Positions 1-7,054 are shown, numbered from the stretch's first letter. The stretch: 25,481 nt of DNA from Alphaproteobacteria bacterium (GCA_009921785.1 RFXE01000002.1:1-25481), one strand, 5' to 3'. A program made the numbers and translations. Notes: generated by a model from the sequence alone, not told the origin.

Positions 1-74
1 TGGAGGCCTCGCCCGGAATCGAACCGGGATACAAGGATTTGCAGTCCTCTGCGTAACCACTCCGCCACGAGGCC
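1..74 (-). tRNA. tRNA-Cys (anticodon GCA)
   Basis: On the minus strand a complete cloverleaf reads from 74 down to 1. The acceptor arms GGCCTCG and CGAGGCC pair over seven bases, the T arm contains GGTTCGATTCC, and the anticodon loop is CTGCAAA, giving GCA for cysteine. The discriminator is U, as usual for tRNA-Cys, and CCA is encoded at 3-1, so the window edge falls exactly at the 3' end of the tRNA. Confidence 0.95.
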
Positions 75-261
75 CCGTGTCGGTCGACGCTGGACAGATA
101 CAGACACTCTCCGCGCCTGGTCAATCAAATTGATCCAAAAAGACAGAACTTTAATGGGTTGAAGCCGAATTTTGGACAAGTGCGCGGGGGGCTGTTGAAA
201 ATAAGGGCCGATTCCTCTTGCGTCCGAGGTCCTGTCTGATGTATCCGCTCCCCTCAGGTGA

Positions 262-337
262 TCCTCGATAGCTCAGCTGGTAGAGCGTTCGACTGTTAAT
301 CGAATGGTCGCAGGTTCGAGTCCTGCTCGAGGAGCCA
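262..337 (+). tRNA. tRNA-Asn (anticodon GTT)
   Basis: Acceptor arms TCCTCGA (262-268) and TCGAGGA (327-333) pair perfectly. The D arm is the common GCTCAGCTGGTAGAGC. The anticodon loop CTGTTAA gives GTT for asparagine, and the T arm is CAGGTTCGAGTCCTG. G334 is the discriminator and CCA is encoded at 335-337. The gene stands between the divergent tRNA-Cys and phrB. The 187 bases between the two tRNA genes (75-261) contain nothing I can identify with confidence. Confidence 0.96.
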
Positions 338-406
338 CCCCTCTTCTTCCCTAAAACTAGATCATTTTACCGATTTGGACGTGAAATCGGGTGCATTTTT
401 GCCGTG

Positions 407-437
407 TGAAATCCGACTTCGGACCTCCGGCGTAAAA
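407..437 (+). promoter_or_regulatory. weak candidate ECF-type promoter for phrB
   Basis: AAATCC (409-414) is followed by exactly 18 bases and then TAAAA (433-437). This has the same geometry as the much better TGATCC-N18-TAAGA site of chrR in this window, but the -35 matches it at only four of six positions and the -10 at four of five. The octamer GTGAAATC occurs here at 406-413 and again at 381-388, 25 bases apart, which may be an activator or operator repeat. The call rests on spacing and context, because phrB is a classic RpoE/ChrR target; it could be chance. Confidence 0.25.
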
Positions 438-468
438 AGCGCGTACCCTGTGAGTTCCAAATCCGGTT

Positions 469-1926
469 ATGAGCGACGCCGCCCTTCTCCTCTTTCGCGA
501 CGATTTACGCCTGACCGACAATCCGGCCCTTACTGCCGCGGTTGCGTCAAAAAAGCCGTTGATCCTCGCCTATATCTATGAAGAACCGCCCACTGGTGGT
601 CGCCCCTTGGGCGCGGCTGTGAACTGGTGGCTGCATCACAGTCTCACTTCGCTCGCCCAGTCGATCGCAAGCCGCGGCAGTATGCTTCATATTTTCAAAG
701 GCGATCCCGCAAAAATCATTGACCGACTGATTGCTGATCATGGCGTCGGAAGCATCTTCTGGAATCGCCGCTATCACCCTTCACATGTCGCAGCCGATAC
801 AGCGCTGAAAGCAAGCTATGAAGCAAAAGGCCTCACAGTAAAAAGCTTCAATGGCTCTTTGATGCGCGAGCCCTGGGAAGTGAAATCAAAAATCGGCAAT
901 CCGATGAAAGTATTCACGCCTTTCTGGCGTGCATCGCAGCTCGTCAATGAGGTCGCCTCACCTGAGCCTGCACCGAAAAAATTGATACCCCTTCAAACGA
1001 CAAAAATTTCAGGGGCAATTCCTCTCAAAAATCTGCATTTGCTTCCGACCAAACCTGATTGGGCCACCGGCATAAAAGCGGAATGGACACCGGGCGAAGC
1101 GGGAGCACTTGAGCGATTAAACGCGTTTCTTGAGGTTGGCTTCAAGGGCTATGCGGAAGATCGCAATCGGCCCGATAGGCCTTCGACATCACGCTTGTCC
1201 CCGCATCTGCGTTTTGGTGAGATATCGATCAAGCAAGTCTGGCATGCGGCAGACATCGCGATAAAGACTCGCAAAAGCAAAGCCTCATCAGAAGATCTGC
1301 GCGTGTTTCAATCAGAACTTGGGTGGCGCGAATTTGCCCATCATCTTCTCTTCCACGAAAAAGATCTCACGCGCACAAATGTGCAGCGCGGATTTGATGC
1401 TTTTCCTTGGCGTAGCGACGAAAAGCTTTTCAAGGCGTGGTCGCGCGGCATGACGGGGTATCCCATCGTCGATGCCGGCATGCGCGAATTGTGGCAGACC
1501 GGCTTCATGCATAATCGCGTCCGCATGATTGTGGCGTCGTTCCTAATCAAACATTTATTGATCGATTGGCGGCGCGGTGAAGATTGGTTTTGGGATACGT
1601 TAGTTGACGCGGATGTCGCCAATAATCCTGCAAGCTGGCAATGGGTAGCGGGCTCAGGAGCCGATGCTGCACCTTACTACCGTATTTTCAACCCCATGTT
1701 GCAGGGCGAGAAATTCGATCCTGATGGTGTTTATGTTCGTAGATATGTGCCCGAGCTTGCCAAATTGCCCGCACGTTCAATCCACGCTCCATGGACGGCA
1801 AAGCCTATCGAACTCGAACTTGCCGGTGTAGTTTTGGGTAAAACCTACCCCAAACCCATTGTTGATCACGAAGCCGCGCGCGCTCGTGCATTAGCGGCAT
1901 ATAAATCTTTGAAGGAATCAGCTTAA
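469..1926 (+). CDS. phrB: deoxyribodipyrimidine photolyase (class I CPD photolyase/cryptochrome family)
   Basis: Light-driven repair of cyclobutane pyrimidine dimers with FADH- and an antenna chromophore. The 485-residue protein has the family length. An N-terminal alpha/beta photolyase domain begins LLLFRDDLRLTDNPAL, and a C-terminal FAD-binding domain carries RPSTSRLSPHLRFGEIS, GWREFAHHLL, MHNRVRM (from about residue 347) and DADVANNPASWQW followed by GSGADAAPYYRIFNP (about 380-410). The Asn of ANNP, which faces flavin N5, and the tryptophans of the electron-transfer chain appear present. The ATG at 469 gives an N-terminus starting directly at the first beta strand. It is the first gene of a tight plus-strand run with the oxidoreductase, DUF1365 and methyltransferase genes; photolyase in this company is typical of singlet-oxygen-response clusters. 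Confidence 0.95.
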   Translation: MSDAALLLFRDDLRLTDNPALTAAVASKKPLILAYIYEEPPTGGRPLGAAVNWWLHHSLTSLAQSIASRGSMLHIFKGDPAKIIDRLIADHGVGSIFWNRRYHPSHVAADTALKASYEAKGLTVKSFNGSLMREPWEVKSKIGNPMKVFTPFWRASQLVNEVASPEPAPKKLIPLQTTKISGAIPLKNLHLLPTKPDWATGIKAEWTPGEAGALERLNAFLEVGFKGYAEDRNRPDRPSTSRLSPHLRFGEISIKQVWHAADIAIKTRKSKASSEDLRVFQSELGWREFAHHLLFHEKDLTRTNVQRGFDAFPWRSDEKLFKAWSRGMTGYPIVDAGMRELWQTGFMHNRVRMIVASFLIKHLLIDWRRGEDWFWDTLVDADVANNPASWQWVAGSGADAAPYYRIFNPMLQGEKFDPDGVYVRRYVPELAKLPARSIHAPWTAKPIELELAGVVLGKTYPKPIVDHEAARARALAAYKSLKESA

Positions 1927-1967
1927 AGATCATGATCACGTCATCACGCACACGGAGCGGGTATAAA

Positions 1968-3269
1968 ATGCGGTTAGCCGTTGTAGGCACCGGGATTGCA
2001 GGCAACGCTGCTGCTTACGCCCTCTCCACAAGCACATCACACGAGATCACGGTCTTTGACAAAGAGACCCGCGCCGGTGGCCACTCTGCTACGGTGGATA
2101 TCGACTATCATGGCAAAAAGCTTTCCGTCGATACGGGCTTCATTGTCTACAATGAAACTAATTACCCGCTTCTCACTTCACTTTTCGATCATCTTGGGGT
2201 TGAGACCGAATTCTCAAATATGAGTTTTTCGCTTTCCGCCGATCACGGTCGATTTGAATGGTGCGGTCGTGCCAAAAATCCGGTGAGTGGCCTCTTTGCG
2301 CAAAGATCAAATCTCTTTTCGCCAGGCTATCTCAAAATGCTTTTTGAGATTTTGCGGTTCAACCGCTCGGCACTGGCCGATCTAAAAGCCGATCGTCTTG
2401 ATGATTTATCACTTGGTGATTATCTCGAGCGTCATCGCTTTTCACAAAAATTCCGTTCCGATTATCTTTTGCCTATGGGGGCTGCAATTTGGTCGATGTC
2501 GACCCAATCCATGTTGAATTTCCCTGCACGCAGCTTCATCGCCTTTTTCAACAATCACCATCTTCTCGGATTTGTTGGACCTGAATGGCGGACCGTACGG
2601 GGCGGCAGCCGCTCTTATGTAAAAAAGATGATCGCGGCCTATCAGGATCGTCTTCGCCTCGGCGTTGGGGTAACGTCCGTGGAACGTCATGCTGATTTTG
2701 TTCGCCTCAACTTGTCGGATGGCACGTTTGAAAATTTCGATGGTGTTATTTTCGCGTCCCATACCGATGAAACTCTGGCAATTCTCGGCGATCAGGCGAC
2801 AGCTGAAGAACGCGCACTCCTTGGTGCCATCCCTTATAAGCCGAATAAAGTATATCTTCATCGCGATCCACGTTTTATGCCTAAACGCAAACGCGCTTGG
2901 GCCGCTTGGAATGTGCTGCAAGAGAAGAATCAGTCAGATAATCTGTGCGTGACCTATTGGATGAATATGTTGCAGAATCTGGATCATAGTCGCCCCGTAT
3001 TCGTGACACTGAATCCGCAGACACCTCCTGCGGATAAAGACGTGTTTGGCTGCTATACATATGACCACCCACAATTTGATGCGGCGGCGATTGCGGCTCA
3101 GCCAAAGCTAGGAAGCCTGCAAGGAAAAAACCGGACATGGTTTGCCGGAGCATGGACGCGCTATGGATTCCATGAGGATGGTTTGATGTCTGGCCTCGAT
3201 GTGGCTGCGCATTTTGGAGCGATGCCGGAATGGGCCGCGGTTCCTCGCTTGGCTGCCGCTGCTGAATGA
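1968..3269 (+). CDS. FAD-dependent oxidoreductase (flavin amine-oxidase-like), candidate fatty-acid desaturase UfaD
   Basis: A 433-residue flavoprotein. The N-terminus has the Rossmann dinucleotide motif GTGIAG (G7, G9, G12) followed by FDKETRAGGHS, and the C-terminus has the closing FAD motif FAGAWTRYGFHEDGLMSG. I chose ATG 1968, preceded by GGAGCGGG and placing the FAD motif at the extreme N-terminus; ATG 1932 would add 12 unlikely residues. Proteins of this type always sit beside DUF1365 and cyclopropane-synthase-like genes. In Rhodobacter sphaeroides the furan-fatty-acid pathway uses UfaM (methylase), UfaD (desaturase) and UfaO (oxygen insertion). From position and fold I infer this is the UfaD-like step on phospholipid acyl chains, but the assignment is not proven by sequence. 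It starts 41 bases after phrB and overlaps the next gene by 4 bases (ATGA). Confidence 0.85.
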   Translation: MRLAVVGTGIAGNAAAYALSTSTSHEITVFDKETRAGGHSATVDIDYHGKKLSVDTGFIVYNETNYPLLTSLFDHLGVETEFSNMSFSLSADHGRFEWCGRAKNPVSGLFAQRSNLFSPGYLKMLFEILRFNRSALADLKADRLDDLSLGDYLERHRFSQKFRSDYLLPMGAAIWSMSTQSMLNFPARSFIAFFNNHHLLGFVGPEWRTVRGGSRSYVKKMIAAYQDRLRLGVGVTSVERHADFVRLNLSDGTFENFDGVIFASHTDETLAILGDQATAEERALLGAIPYKPNKVYLHRDPRFMPKRKRAWAAWNVLQEKNQSDNLCVTYWMNMLQNLDHSRPVFVTLNPQTPPADKDVFGCYTYDHPQFDAAAIAAQPKLGSLQGKNRTWFAGAWTRYGFHEDGLMSGLDVAAHFGAMPEWAAVPRLAAAAE

Positions 3270-4081
3270 GTGATCTTAGAATTGCTGCAGAGCGCTCATC
3301 GCGCATTGATCCGATCAACTTCTATCAAGGTCCCGTGATGCACGCGCGCATGCGCCCGGTGCACCACCGCTTCTCATATTCTGTTTTTTCGATTTTGATC
3401 GATCTCGATCATCTTGAAGACATTGATCAAGAGAGCCCCTTGTTCTCCGTCAATCGATTTAATGTGATGAGCTTTTACGAGCGCGATCACGGTCCGCGCG
3501 ATGGTTCGTCACTGTCACGCTATGCAAGAGCGCTCTTCAAGGAGTCGGGAGTGGATTTGGAGGGCGGCACCGTCCGGCTCCTCTGTTACCCGCGGATTTT
3601 TGGTTATGTGTTCGATCCCTTAAGCGTCTATTTTGCTTATGACAGGCAGGGCGCGTTGGTGGGCCTTCTTTATGAGGTGCGCAACACCTTTGGCGAACAC
3701 CATACCTATGTTGCACCCATCAAGCCCGGTGAGCAAAATGAAGCGGGTATTAGGCAGGAAACCAAAAAACGCTTTTTTGTTTCACCTTTCAATCCGGTTG
3801 AAATGACCTATCGCTTCCGCATCCACCCGCCTGATCAGACGGTCGGATTGCGGATTCTGGTGACGGATGGTGCGGACCCGGTGCTCGCCGCGACCTTTCA
3901 TGGAACTTTTTTACGCTTTTCCTCCCTGTCCGTTCTTCGCCTCTGCTTGACGATCCCATTCTTGACACTAAAAATCATAGGTGGAATTCATGTTGAGGCC
4001 CTGAGGCTTTGGATCAAAGGGATGCGCCTTAAATCCCGCCCCAAGCCACCTGCGCCTTCAAGTGTGATCGGTAACGAATAA
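3266..4081 (+). CDS. DUF1365 domain protein of the fatty-acid modification cluster
   Basis: A 271-residue protein recognisable as DUF1365 from YQGPVMHARMRPVHHRFSY near the N-terminus, RLLCYPRIFGYVFDPLSVYF in the middle, and YEVRNTFGEHHTYV. A hydrophobic stretch near the C-terminus (LRLCLTIPFLTLKIIGGIHV) suggests membrane association, which fits a substrate that is a phospholipid acyl chain. The start codon overlaps the stop of the preceding flavoprotein (ATGA), so translation is probably coupled. The biochemical activity of DUF1365 is not visible from sequence. Its constant partnership with the flavoprotein and methyltransferase makes a role in methylated, furan or cyclopropane fatty acid formation likely, possibly the UfaO-type oxygen-insertion step (inference). 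Confidence 0.88.
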   Translation: MSDLRIAAERSSRIDPINFYQGPVMHARMRPVHHRFSYSVFSILIDLDHLEDIDQESPLFSVNRFNVMSFYERDHGPRDGSSLSRYARALFKESGVDLEGGTVRLLCYPRIFGYVFDPLSVYFAYDRQGALVGLLYEVRNTFGEHHTYVAPIKPGEQNEAGIRQETKKRFFVSPFNPVEMTYRFRIHPPDQTVGLRILVTDGADPVLAATFHGTFLRFSSLSVLRLCLTIPFLTLKIIGGIHVEALRLWIKGMRLKSRPKPPAPSSVIGNE

Positions 4082-4126
4082 GGACCCCTGGAAGAAAGGG
4101 TGTCCTTTGGCAGGAACGGGAATGGC

Positions 4127-5374
4127 ATGCTTGATACGGCAACTCACAACACCAATGCGGTGAAGGTGACGCGCGAGACGTTAAGCACCTACGTCTCCGA
4201 TCTTCCCTTCTTAATCCGCCAAGCACTCAGCTTTGCAACCAGGATCGAAAAAGGGTCCTTAACCGTTCGCCTTCCGGATGGTCGCGCCTTTTTGTTTGAA
4301 GGCTCAAAGGATGGCCCGCATGCTGATATGACGATCACCGACTACGTCTTTGCGAAGCGCATGCTTTCGGGAGGCGATATTGGAATCGCCGAGTCTTTTC
4401 TGCGTGGCGAATGGGAGGCAAAGGACTTAACGGCCTTCCTGCTCCTTTTTGCCGCCAATCATCATTTGATCGCGACCATGTTGGCCGGACGGCCTTTTAT
4501 TCGCTACTGGCAGCTCTTTAAACATTGGCTGAACCGCAACACCAAAGCGGGATCAAAACGCAACATCCATGCGCATTATGATTTGGGCAACGCGTTCTAC
4601 ACGCAATGGCTTGATCCCTCGATGACTTATTCATCTGCGCTGTTTGAATCATCAGAGAAAGATTTACAAAAGGGGCAGACTGCAAAATACGCTGCGCTTG
4701 CGCGTGAGACAAATATTGGCAGCCACGATTCTGTTCTTGAAATCGGATGCGGTTGGGGCGGCTTTGCTGAATTCGCGGCAAAAGAAATTGGTTGCCGCGT
4801 TACAGGCCTGACCATCTCTCAAGAGCAATTTGATTACGCAAAGAAGCGTATTTTCAATGCAGGACTCAACGAAAAAGTTGAAATCAAATTACAAGATTAT
4901 CGCGACGAGCGCGGTATCTATGACCGCATAGCCTCGATTGAAATGTTCGAAGCGGTAGGCGAACAATTCTGGCCCGTCTATTTCAATACACTTTCAGAGC
5001 GTTTGAAATCCGGCGGTGTAGCAGGCCTTCAAGTGATCACAATTCAAGACCGCTTTTTCGAAGGCTATCGTCGCGAGATGGATTTCATACGGCGCTATAT
5101 ATTCCCAGGCGGGATGTTGCCCTCACCGAGTATCATGAAACAACTCGGCGAACGCGTGGGCATGATGATCCGTCATGAGCGCGTCTTCGGCGTCGATTAT
5201 GCAGATACACTCGCACAATGGCGTGATCGTTTCCGCGCGGCATGGCCTGATCTGACGCCCCTGGGCTTCGATGAACGATTCCGCAGAATGTGGGAATATT
5301 ATCTCGCCTATTGCGAAGCAGGCTTCCGCGCCGGCAATATTGATGTGCGCCAAATCGTTTATAAGAAATCGTAA
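4127..5374 (+). CDS. SAM-dependent fatty-acid methyltransferase, cyclopropane-fatty-acid-synthase family (candidate UfaM)
   Basis: Transfers a methyl group from SAM to the double bond of unsaturated phospholipid acyl chains. Taken from ATG 4127 (AGGA 11 bases upstream) it has 415 residues; a GTG at 4100 with GGAAG ahead is an alternative adding nine residues. An N-terminal helical domain is followed by HAHYDLGNAFYTQWLD, the SAM site EIGCGWGG (205-212), IEMFEAVG and YIFPGGMLPS. Compared with E. coli Cfa, the bicarbonate-site residues are partly changed: E275 and Y358 are kept, but the Cys is Ser170 (YSS) and the His is Gln302 (LQVI). That suggests the methylating branch rather than a true cyclopropane synthase. 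It ends 3 bases from the convergent SDR gene. Confidence 0.9.
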   Translation: MLDTATHNTNAVKVTRETLSTYVSDLPFLIRQALSFATRIEKGSLTVRLPDGRAFLFEGSKDGPHADMTITDYVFAKRMLSGGDIGIAESFLRGEWEAKDLTAFLLLFAANHHLIATMLAGRPFIRYWQLFKHWLNRNTKAGSKRNIHAHYDLGNAFYTQWLDPSMTYSSALFESSEKDLQKGQTAKYAALARETNIGSHDSVLEIGCGWGGFAEFAAKEIGCRVTGLTISQEQFDYAKKRIFNAGLNEKVEIKLQDYRDERGIYDRIASIEMFEAVGEQFWPVYFNTLSERLKSGGVAGLQVITIQDRFFEGYRREMDFIRRYIFPGGMLPSPSIMKQLGERVGMMIRHERVFGVDYADTLAQWRDRFRAAWPDLTPLGFDERFRRMWEYYLAYCEAGFRAGNIDVRQIVYKKS

Positions 5375-5377
5375 CGC

Positions 5378-6172
5378 TTAAGGTTTTGGCGGAAGGCCGG
5401 TCGCTTTGCGAATGAGCGAAAAATAAGTCTCATAAGGCAAGAGCCGCAAAAACTTTAAGATGCGTGACAATTGCCAAGGGAATGTGATTTCAAATCCACC
5501 CCGCTGAAAGCCGTCGCAGATAAAGCGCGCGGCGTCATCAAGCTCCATCAAGAAGGGCATTGGATGATCATTCTTGTCGGTAAGCGGCGTTTTGACGAAA
5601 CCGGGATTCACCACTTGCAATGTTATGCCGAGTGAATCTGTTTCAATCTTCAAACTTTCAGCCATGACAATCAAAGCGGCTTTTGACGAGGAATAAGCTG
5701 GAGCGCGTGGCAACCCGATATAGCCGGCAACAGACGCATTGATGGCAATCTGCCCGCGTCCGCGGGCCGTCATGCGGTCGAGCAATACATCAAGACCGTT
5801 CACCACGCCGCCAACATTAACGTCAAAAACTTTTTTAAATGATGTCGCATCAAAAGGATGCGCGCGCATGGGCCAATAGATTCCCGCATTTAAAAAAGCG
5901 AGGACAATTGGACCTTCACTGACTTCAATCTCATCGATGGTGCGCTTTTGTAATTCCGCATCCGTGACATCAACACAACGCGCAATGATAGAGCCGGGAA
6001 GCGCGGCTGCCTCCTCGACAAGCGTCTCAAGCGCTTCAATTGAACGCGCTGTAGCAAGTACACGAAAACCACGCCGCGCTAATTCGAGCGCTGTACCGCG
6101 CCCGATGCCTGAACTCGCACCGGTAACCCAAGCGAGACCATCTTGAGGCTGCGCGCGATAAAGCGCAGTCAT
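5378..6172 (-). CDS. short-chain dehydrogenase/reductase (SDR family)
   Basis: A 264-residue NAD(P)-dependent oxidoreductase. It has the cofactor motif TGASSGIG near residue 18, the NAG motif (FLNAGIYWPM), catalytic Ser in INASVAGYIGLP and the YSSSK catalytic Tyr/Lys pair, then NPGFVKTPLT. The C-terminus carries a hydrophobic, basic tail (LSRILKFLRLLPYETYFSLIRK) that could contact the membrane. Its ATG lies one base after the chrR stop (TGAGATG), so it is almost certainly translated from the chrR message and controlled by the same ECF-type promoter. The substrate is unknown; an oxidised lipid or aldehyde would fit the neighbourhood, but that is inference. Confidence 0.9.
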   Translation of the reverse strand: MTALYRAQPQDGLAWVTGASSGIGRGTALELARRGFRVLATARSIEALETLVEEAAALPGSIIARCVDVTDAELQKRTIDEIEVSEGPIVLAFLNAGIYWPMRAHPFDATSFKKVFDVNVGGVVNGLDVLLDRMTARGRGQIAINASVAGYIGLPRAPAYSSSKAALIVMAESLKIETDSLGITLQVVNPGFVKTPLTDKNDHPMPFLMELDDAARFICDGFQRGGFEITFPWQLSRILKFLRLLPYETYFSLIRKATGLPPKP

Positions 6173-6173
6173 C

Positions 6174-6830
6174 TCAATGCCCAGTGAAACGTTGAAGCAA
6201 GCGGCCGATCGGGCCAGTCAAACGCAATGGCGCATCAGTTACAGCAAAACAAATACAATCACCTGAATCGTCGGCGCGCGGACGATGGTCGATATCGCCA
6301 TCGGCAATCGAGATGTCGCCACGACCATAATGACCCATCGTATCCGTGAAGGCGCCCTTCAACACAAGCGTGACTTCTTGACCATCATGGGTGTGCGCCG
6401 GCATGCGACGACCCGAGCGGATCCAGAGAAGCGAGGCTTCCGTCTCCGAGCCCTTGTCCGAAATGCGGAACTCTTTCAAGCCCGGCAGAACGCTACGCCA
6501 CTTAACGTCTTCGAGGTCACGGCCAACATAGGCATAGAGCGCCTCGGGAAGGCTCGCGCTCGGCTTTCTAACCGCACCCGCCGCCTGACGATCACCCGCG
6601 GCGAAGATACGGTCAAGCATGGCCTGACGGTTTGAAAGCTCAACTGGTGCTACATCCTCAAGCGCGCGGGCATGAACGACCTCAAGCGAGGAGACGAAAG
6701 AGCGGTTATCCGGCTTCATCTCAAGATGAGCGGCCACCAAGCTGTGAAGTGCGGGGTTCAAATGACCAGCCGCATAATCGGCGAGAAGCGCGTTAAGCGC
6801 CCCTTCCCGCTCAGAATTGAACCCGTTCAT
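6174..6830 (-). CDS. chrR: ChrR-family protein (anti-sigma ZAS-like plus cupin domain), zinc ligands of the ZAS domain degenerate
   Basis: A 218-residue homologue of ChrR, the anti-sigma factor that holds RpoE until singlet oxygen appears. Residues 1-85 resemble the anti-sigma domain (LLADYAAGHL, then AAHLEMKPDNR), and residues 100-218 form the cupin. Against R. sphaeroides ChrR as I remember it (ZAS ligands H6, H31, C35, C38), only H35 is kept; the two Cys are K39 and N42 and no His lies near residue 6-10. The cupin site is intact and spaced identically: H146, H148, E152, H182, plus the C192-x-C194 pair. The ATG at 6830 is chosen because the promoter at 6894-6866 puts the TTG at 6881 upstream of the expected transcript start. 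No sigma gene is adjacent. It precedes the SDR gene by one base. Confidence 0.85.
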   Translation of the reverse strand: MNGFNSEREGALNALLADYAAGHLNPALHSLVAAHLEMKPDNRSFVSSLEVVHARALEDVAPVELSNRQAMLDRIFAAGDRQAAGAVRKPSASLPEALYAYVGRDLEDVKWRSVLPGLKEFRISDKGSETEASLLWIRSGRRMPAHTHDGQEVTLVLKGAFTDTMGHYGRGDISIADGDIDHRPRADDSGDCICFAVTDAPLRLTGPIGRLLQRFTGH

Positions 6831-6865
6831 AGCCAAAACCCGGATCTCCAAAACCCATTTGCCGG

Positions 6866-6894
6866 TCTTACGCTCCTCCAAGACTGTCGGATCA
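6866..6894 (-). promoter_or_regulatory. ECF (RpoE/ChrR-type) promoter of chrR-SDR
   Basis: On the minus strand TGATCC (6894-6889) is followed by exactly 18 bases and then TAAGA (6870-6866). This is the promoter form I know for the Rhodobacter sphaeroides RpoE that ChrR controls. It lies directly upstream of chrR and predicts transcription from about 6859, giving a leader near 30 bases that contains GGAGA. Motif, spacer, orientation and target gene all agree, so this is the best-supported regulatory site in the window. Confidence 0.8.
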
Positions 6895-6912
6895 CGCCTT
6901 CCTTATAATTCT

Positions 6913-6928
6913 GACAATACATATTGTC
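6913..6928. promoter_or_regulatory. perfect inverted repeat, possible operator
   Basis: GACAATA-CA-TATTGTC is a perfect 7-base inverted repeat with a 2-base centre. It lies 18 bases upstream of the chrR -35 element and about 125 bases upstream of cysK, so it could bind a dimeric regulator for either gene. The regulator is not identifiable from this window. Confidence 0.45.
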
Positions 6929-6967
6929 GCAGTTAATTGACACGCGACCGGACGCCGCGATCAAAGA

Positions 6968-6996
6968 TTGCGAGCAGCGGTCCCGCTCATTATCTA
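6968..6996 (+). promoter_or_regulatory. candidate promoter of cysK-alaX-sseA
   Basis: TTGCGA (6968-6973) and TATCTA (6991-6996) are separated by 17 bases, an acceptable but weak housekeeping-type promoter. The -10 lies inside the palindrome at 6990-7003, which is where a repressor would be expected. The transcript would carry a leader near 50 bases in which I see no Shine-Dalgarno sequence close to the cysK ATG. Confidence 0.3.
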
Positions 6997-7003
6997 TAGA
7001 TAA
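6990..7003. promoter_or_regulatory. 14-base perfect palindrome upstream of cysK, probable operator
   Basis: TTATCTATAGATAA is a perfect palindrome 51 bases before the cysK start, overlapping the candidate -10. Rrf2-family regulators of cysteine and iron-sulfur metabolism (for example CymR or IscR types) bind AT-rich palindromes of roughly this kind, so one is a reasonable guess. The regulator itself is not in this window. Confidence 0.5.
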
Positions 7004-7005
7004 AT

Positions 7006-7018
7006 GAACAAATTGTTC
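7006..7018. promoter_or_regulatory. second inverted repeat next to the cysK palindrome
   Basis: GAACAA-A-TTGTTC is a perfect 6-base inverted repeat around one central base, two bases after the TTATCTATAGATAA palindrome. It would lie in the cysK leader and could be a second binding site. The arms are too short and AT-rich for a stable RNA hairpin. Confidence 0.4.
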
Positions 7019-7054
7019 CGCCAATTCCATTCCGCCTAACCCCCCAAAAAGCTC

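Noticed and set aside
131..160. TGATCC between the two tRNA genes as another ECF promoter.
   Set aside because: Eighteen bases downstream the sequence is TGGGT, not TAAG-like, and no protein gene follows directly; a chance hexamer is likely.
259..285. TGATCC at the start of tRNA-Asn as an ECF promoter.
   Set aside because: The hexamer runs into the tRNA acceptor stem itself and has no correctly spaced -10.
2442..2921. A 159-codon minus-strand open frame inside the FAD oxidoreductase gene.
   Set aside because: Antisense to a conserved gene, no ribosome site and no family resemblance.
6831..6881. A longer ChrR starting at TTG 6881 beside GGAGGAG.
   Set aside because: The GGAGGAG lies in the spacer of the ECF promoter, upstream of the expected transcript start, and the extra 17 residues have no counterpart in ChrR.
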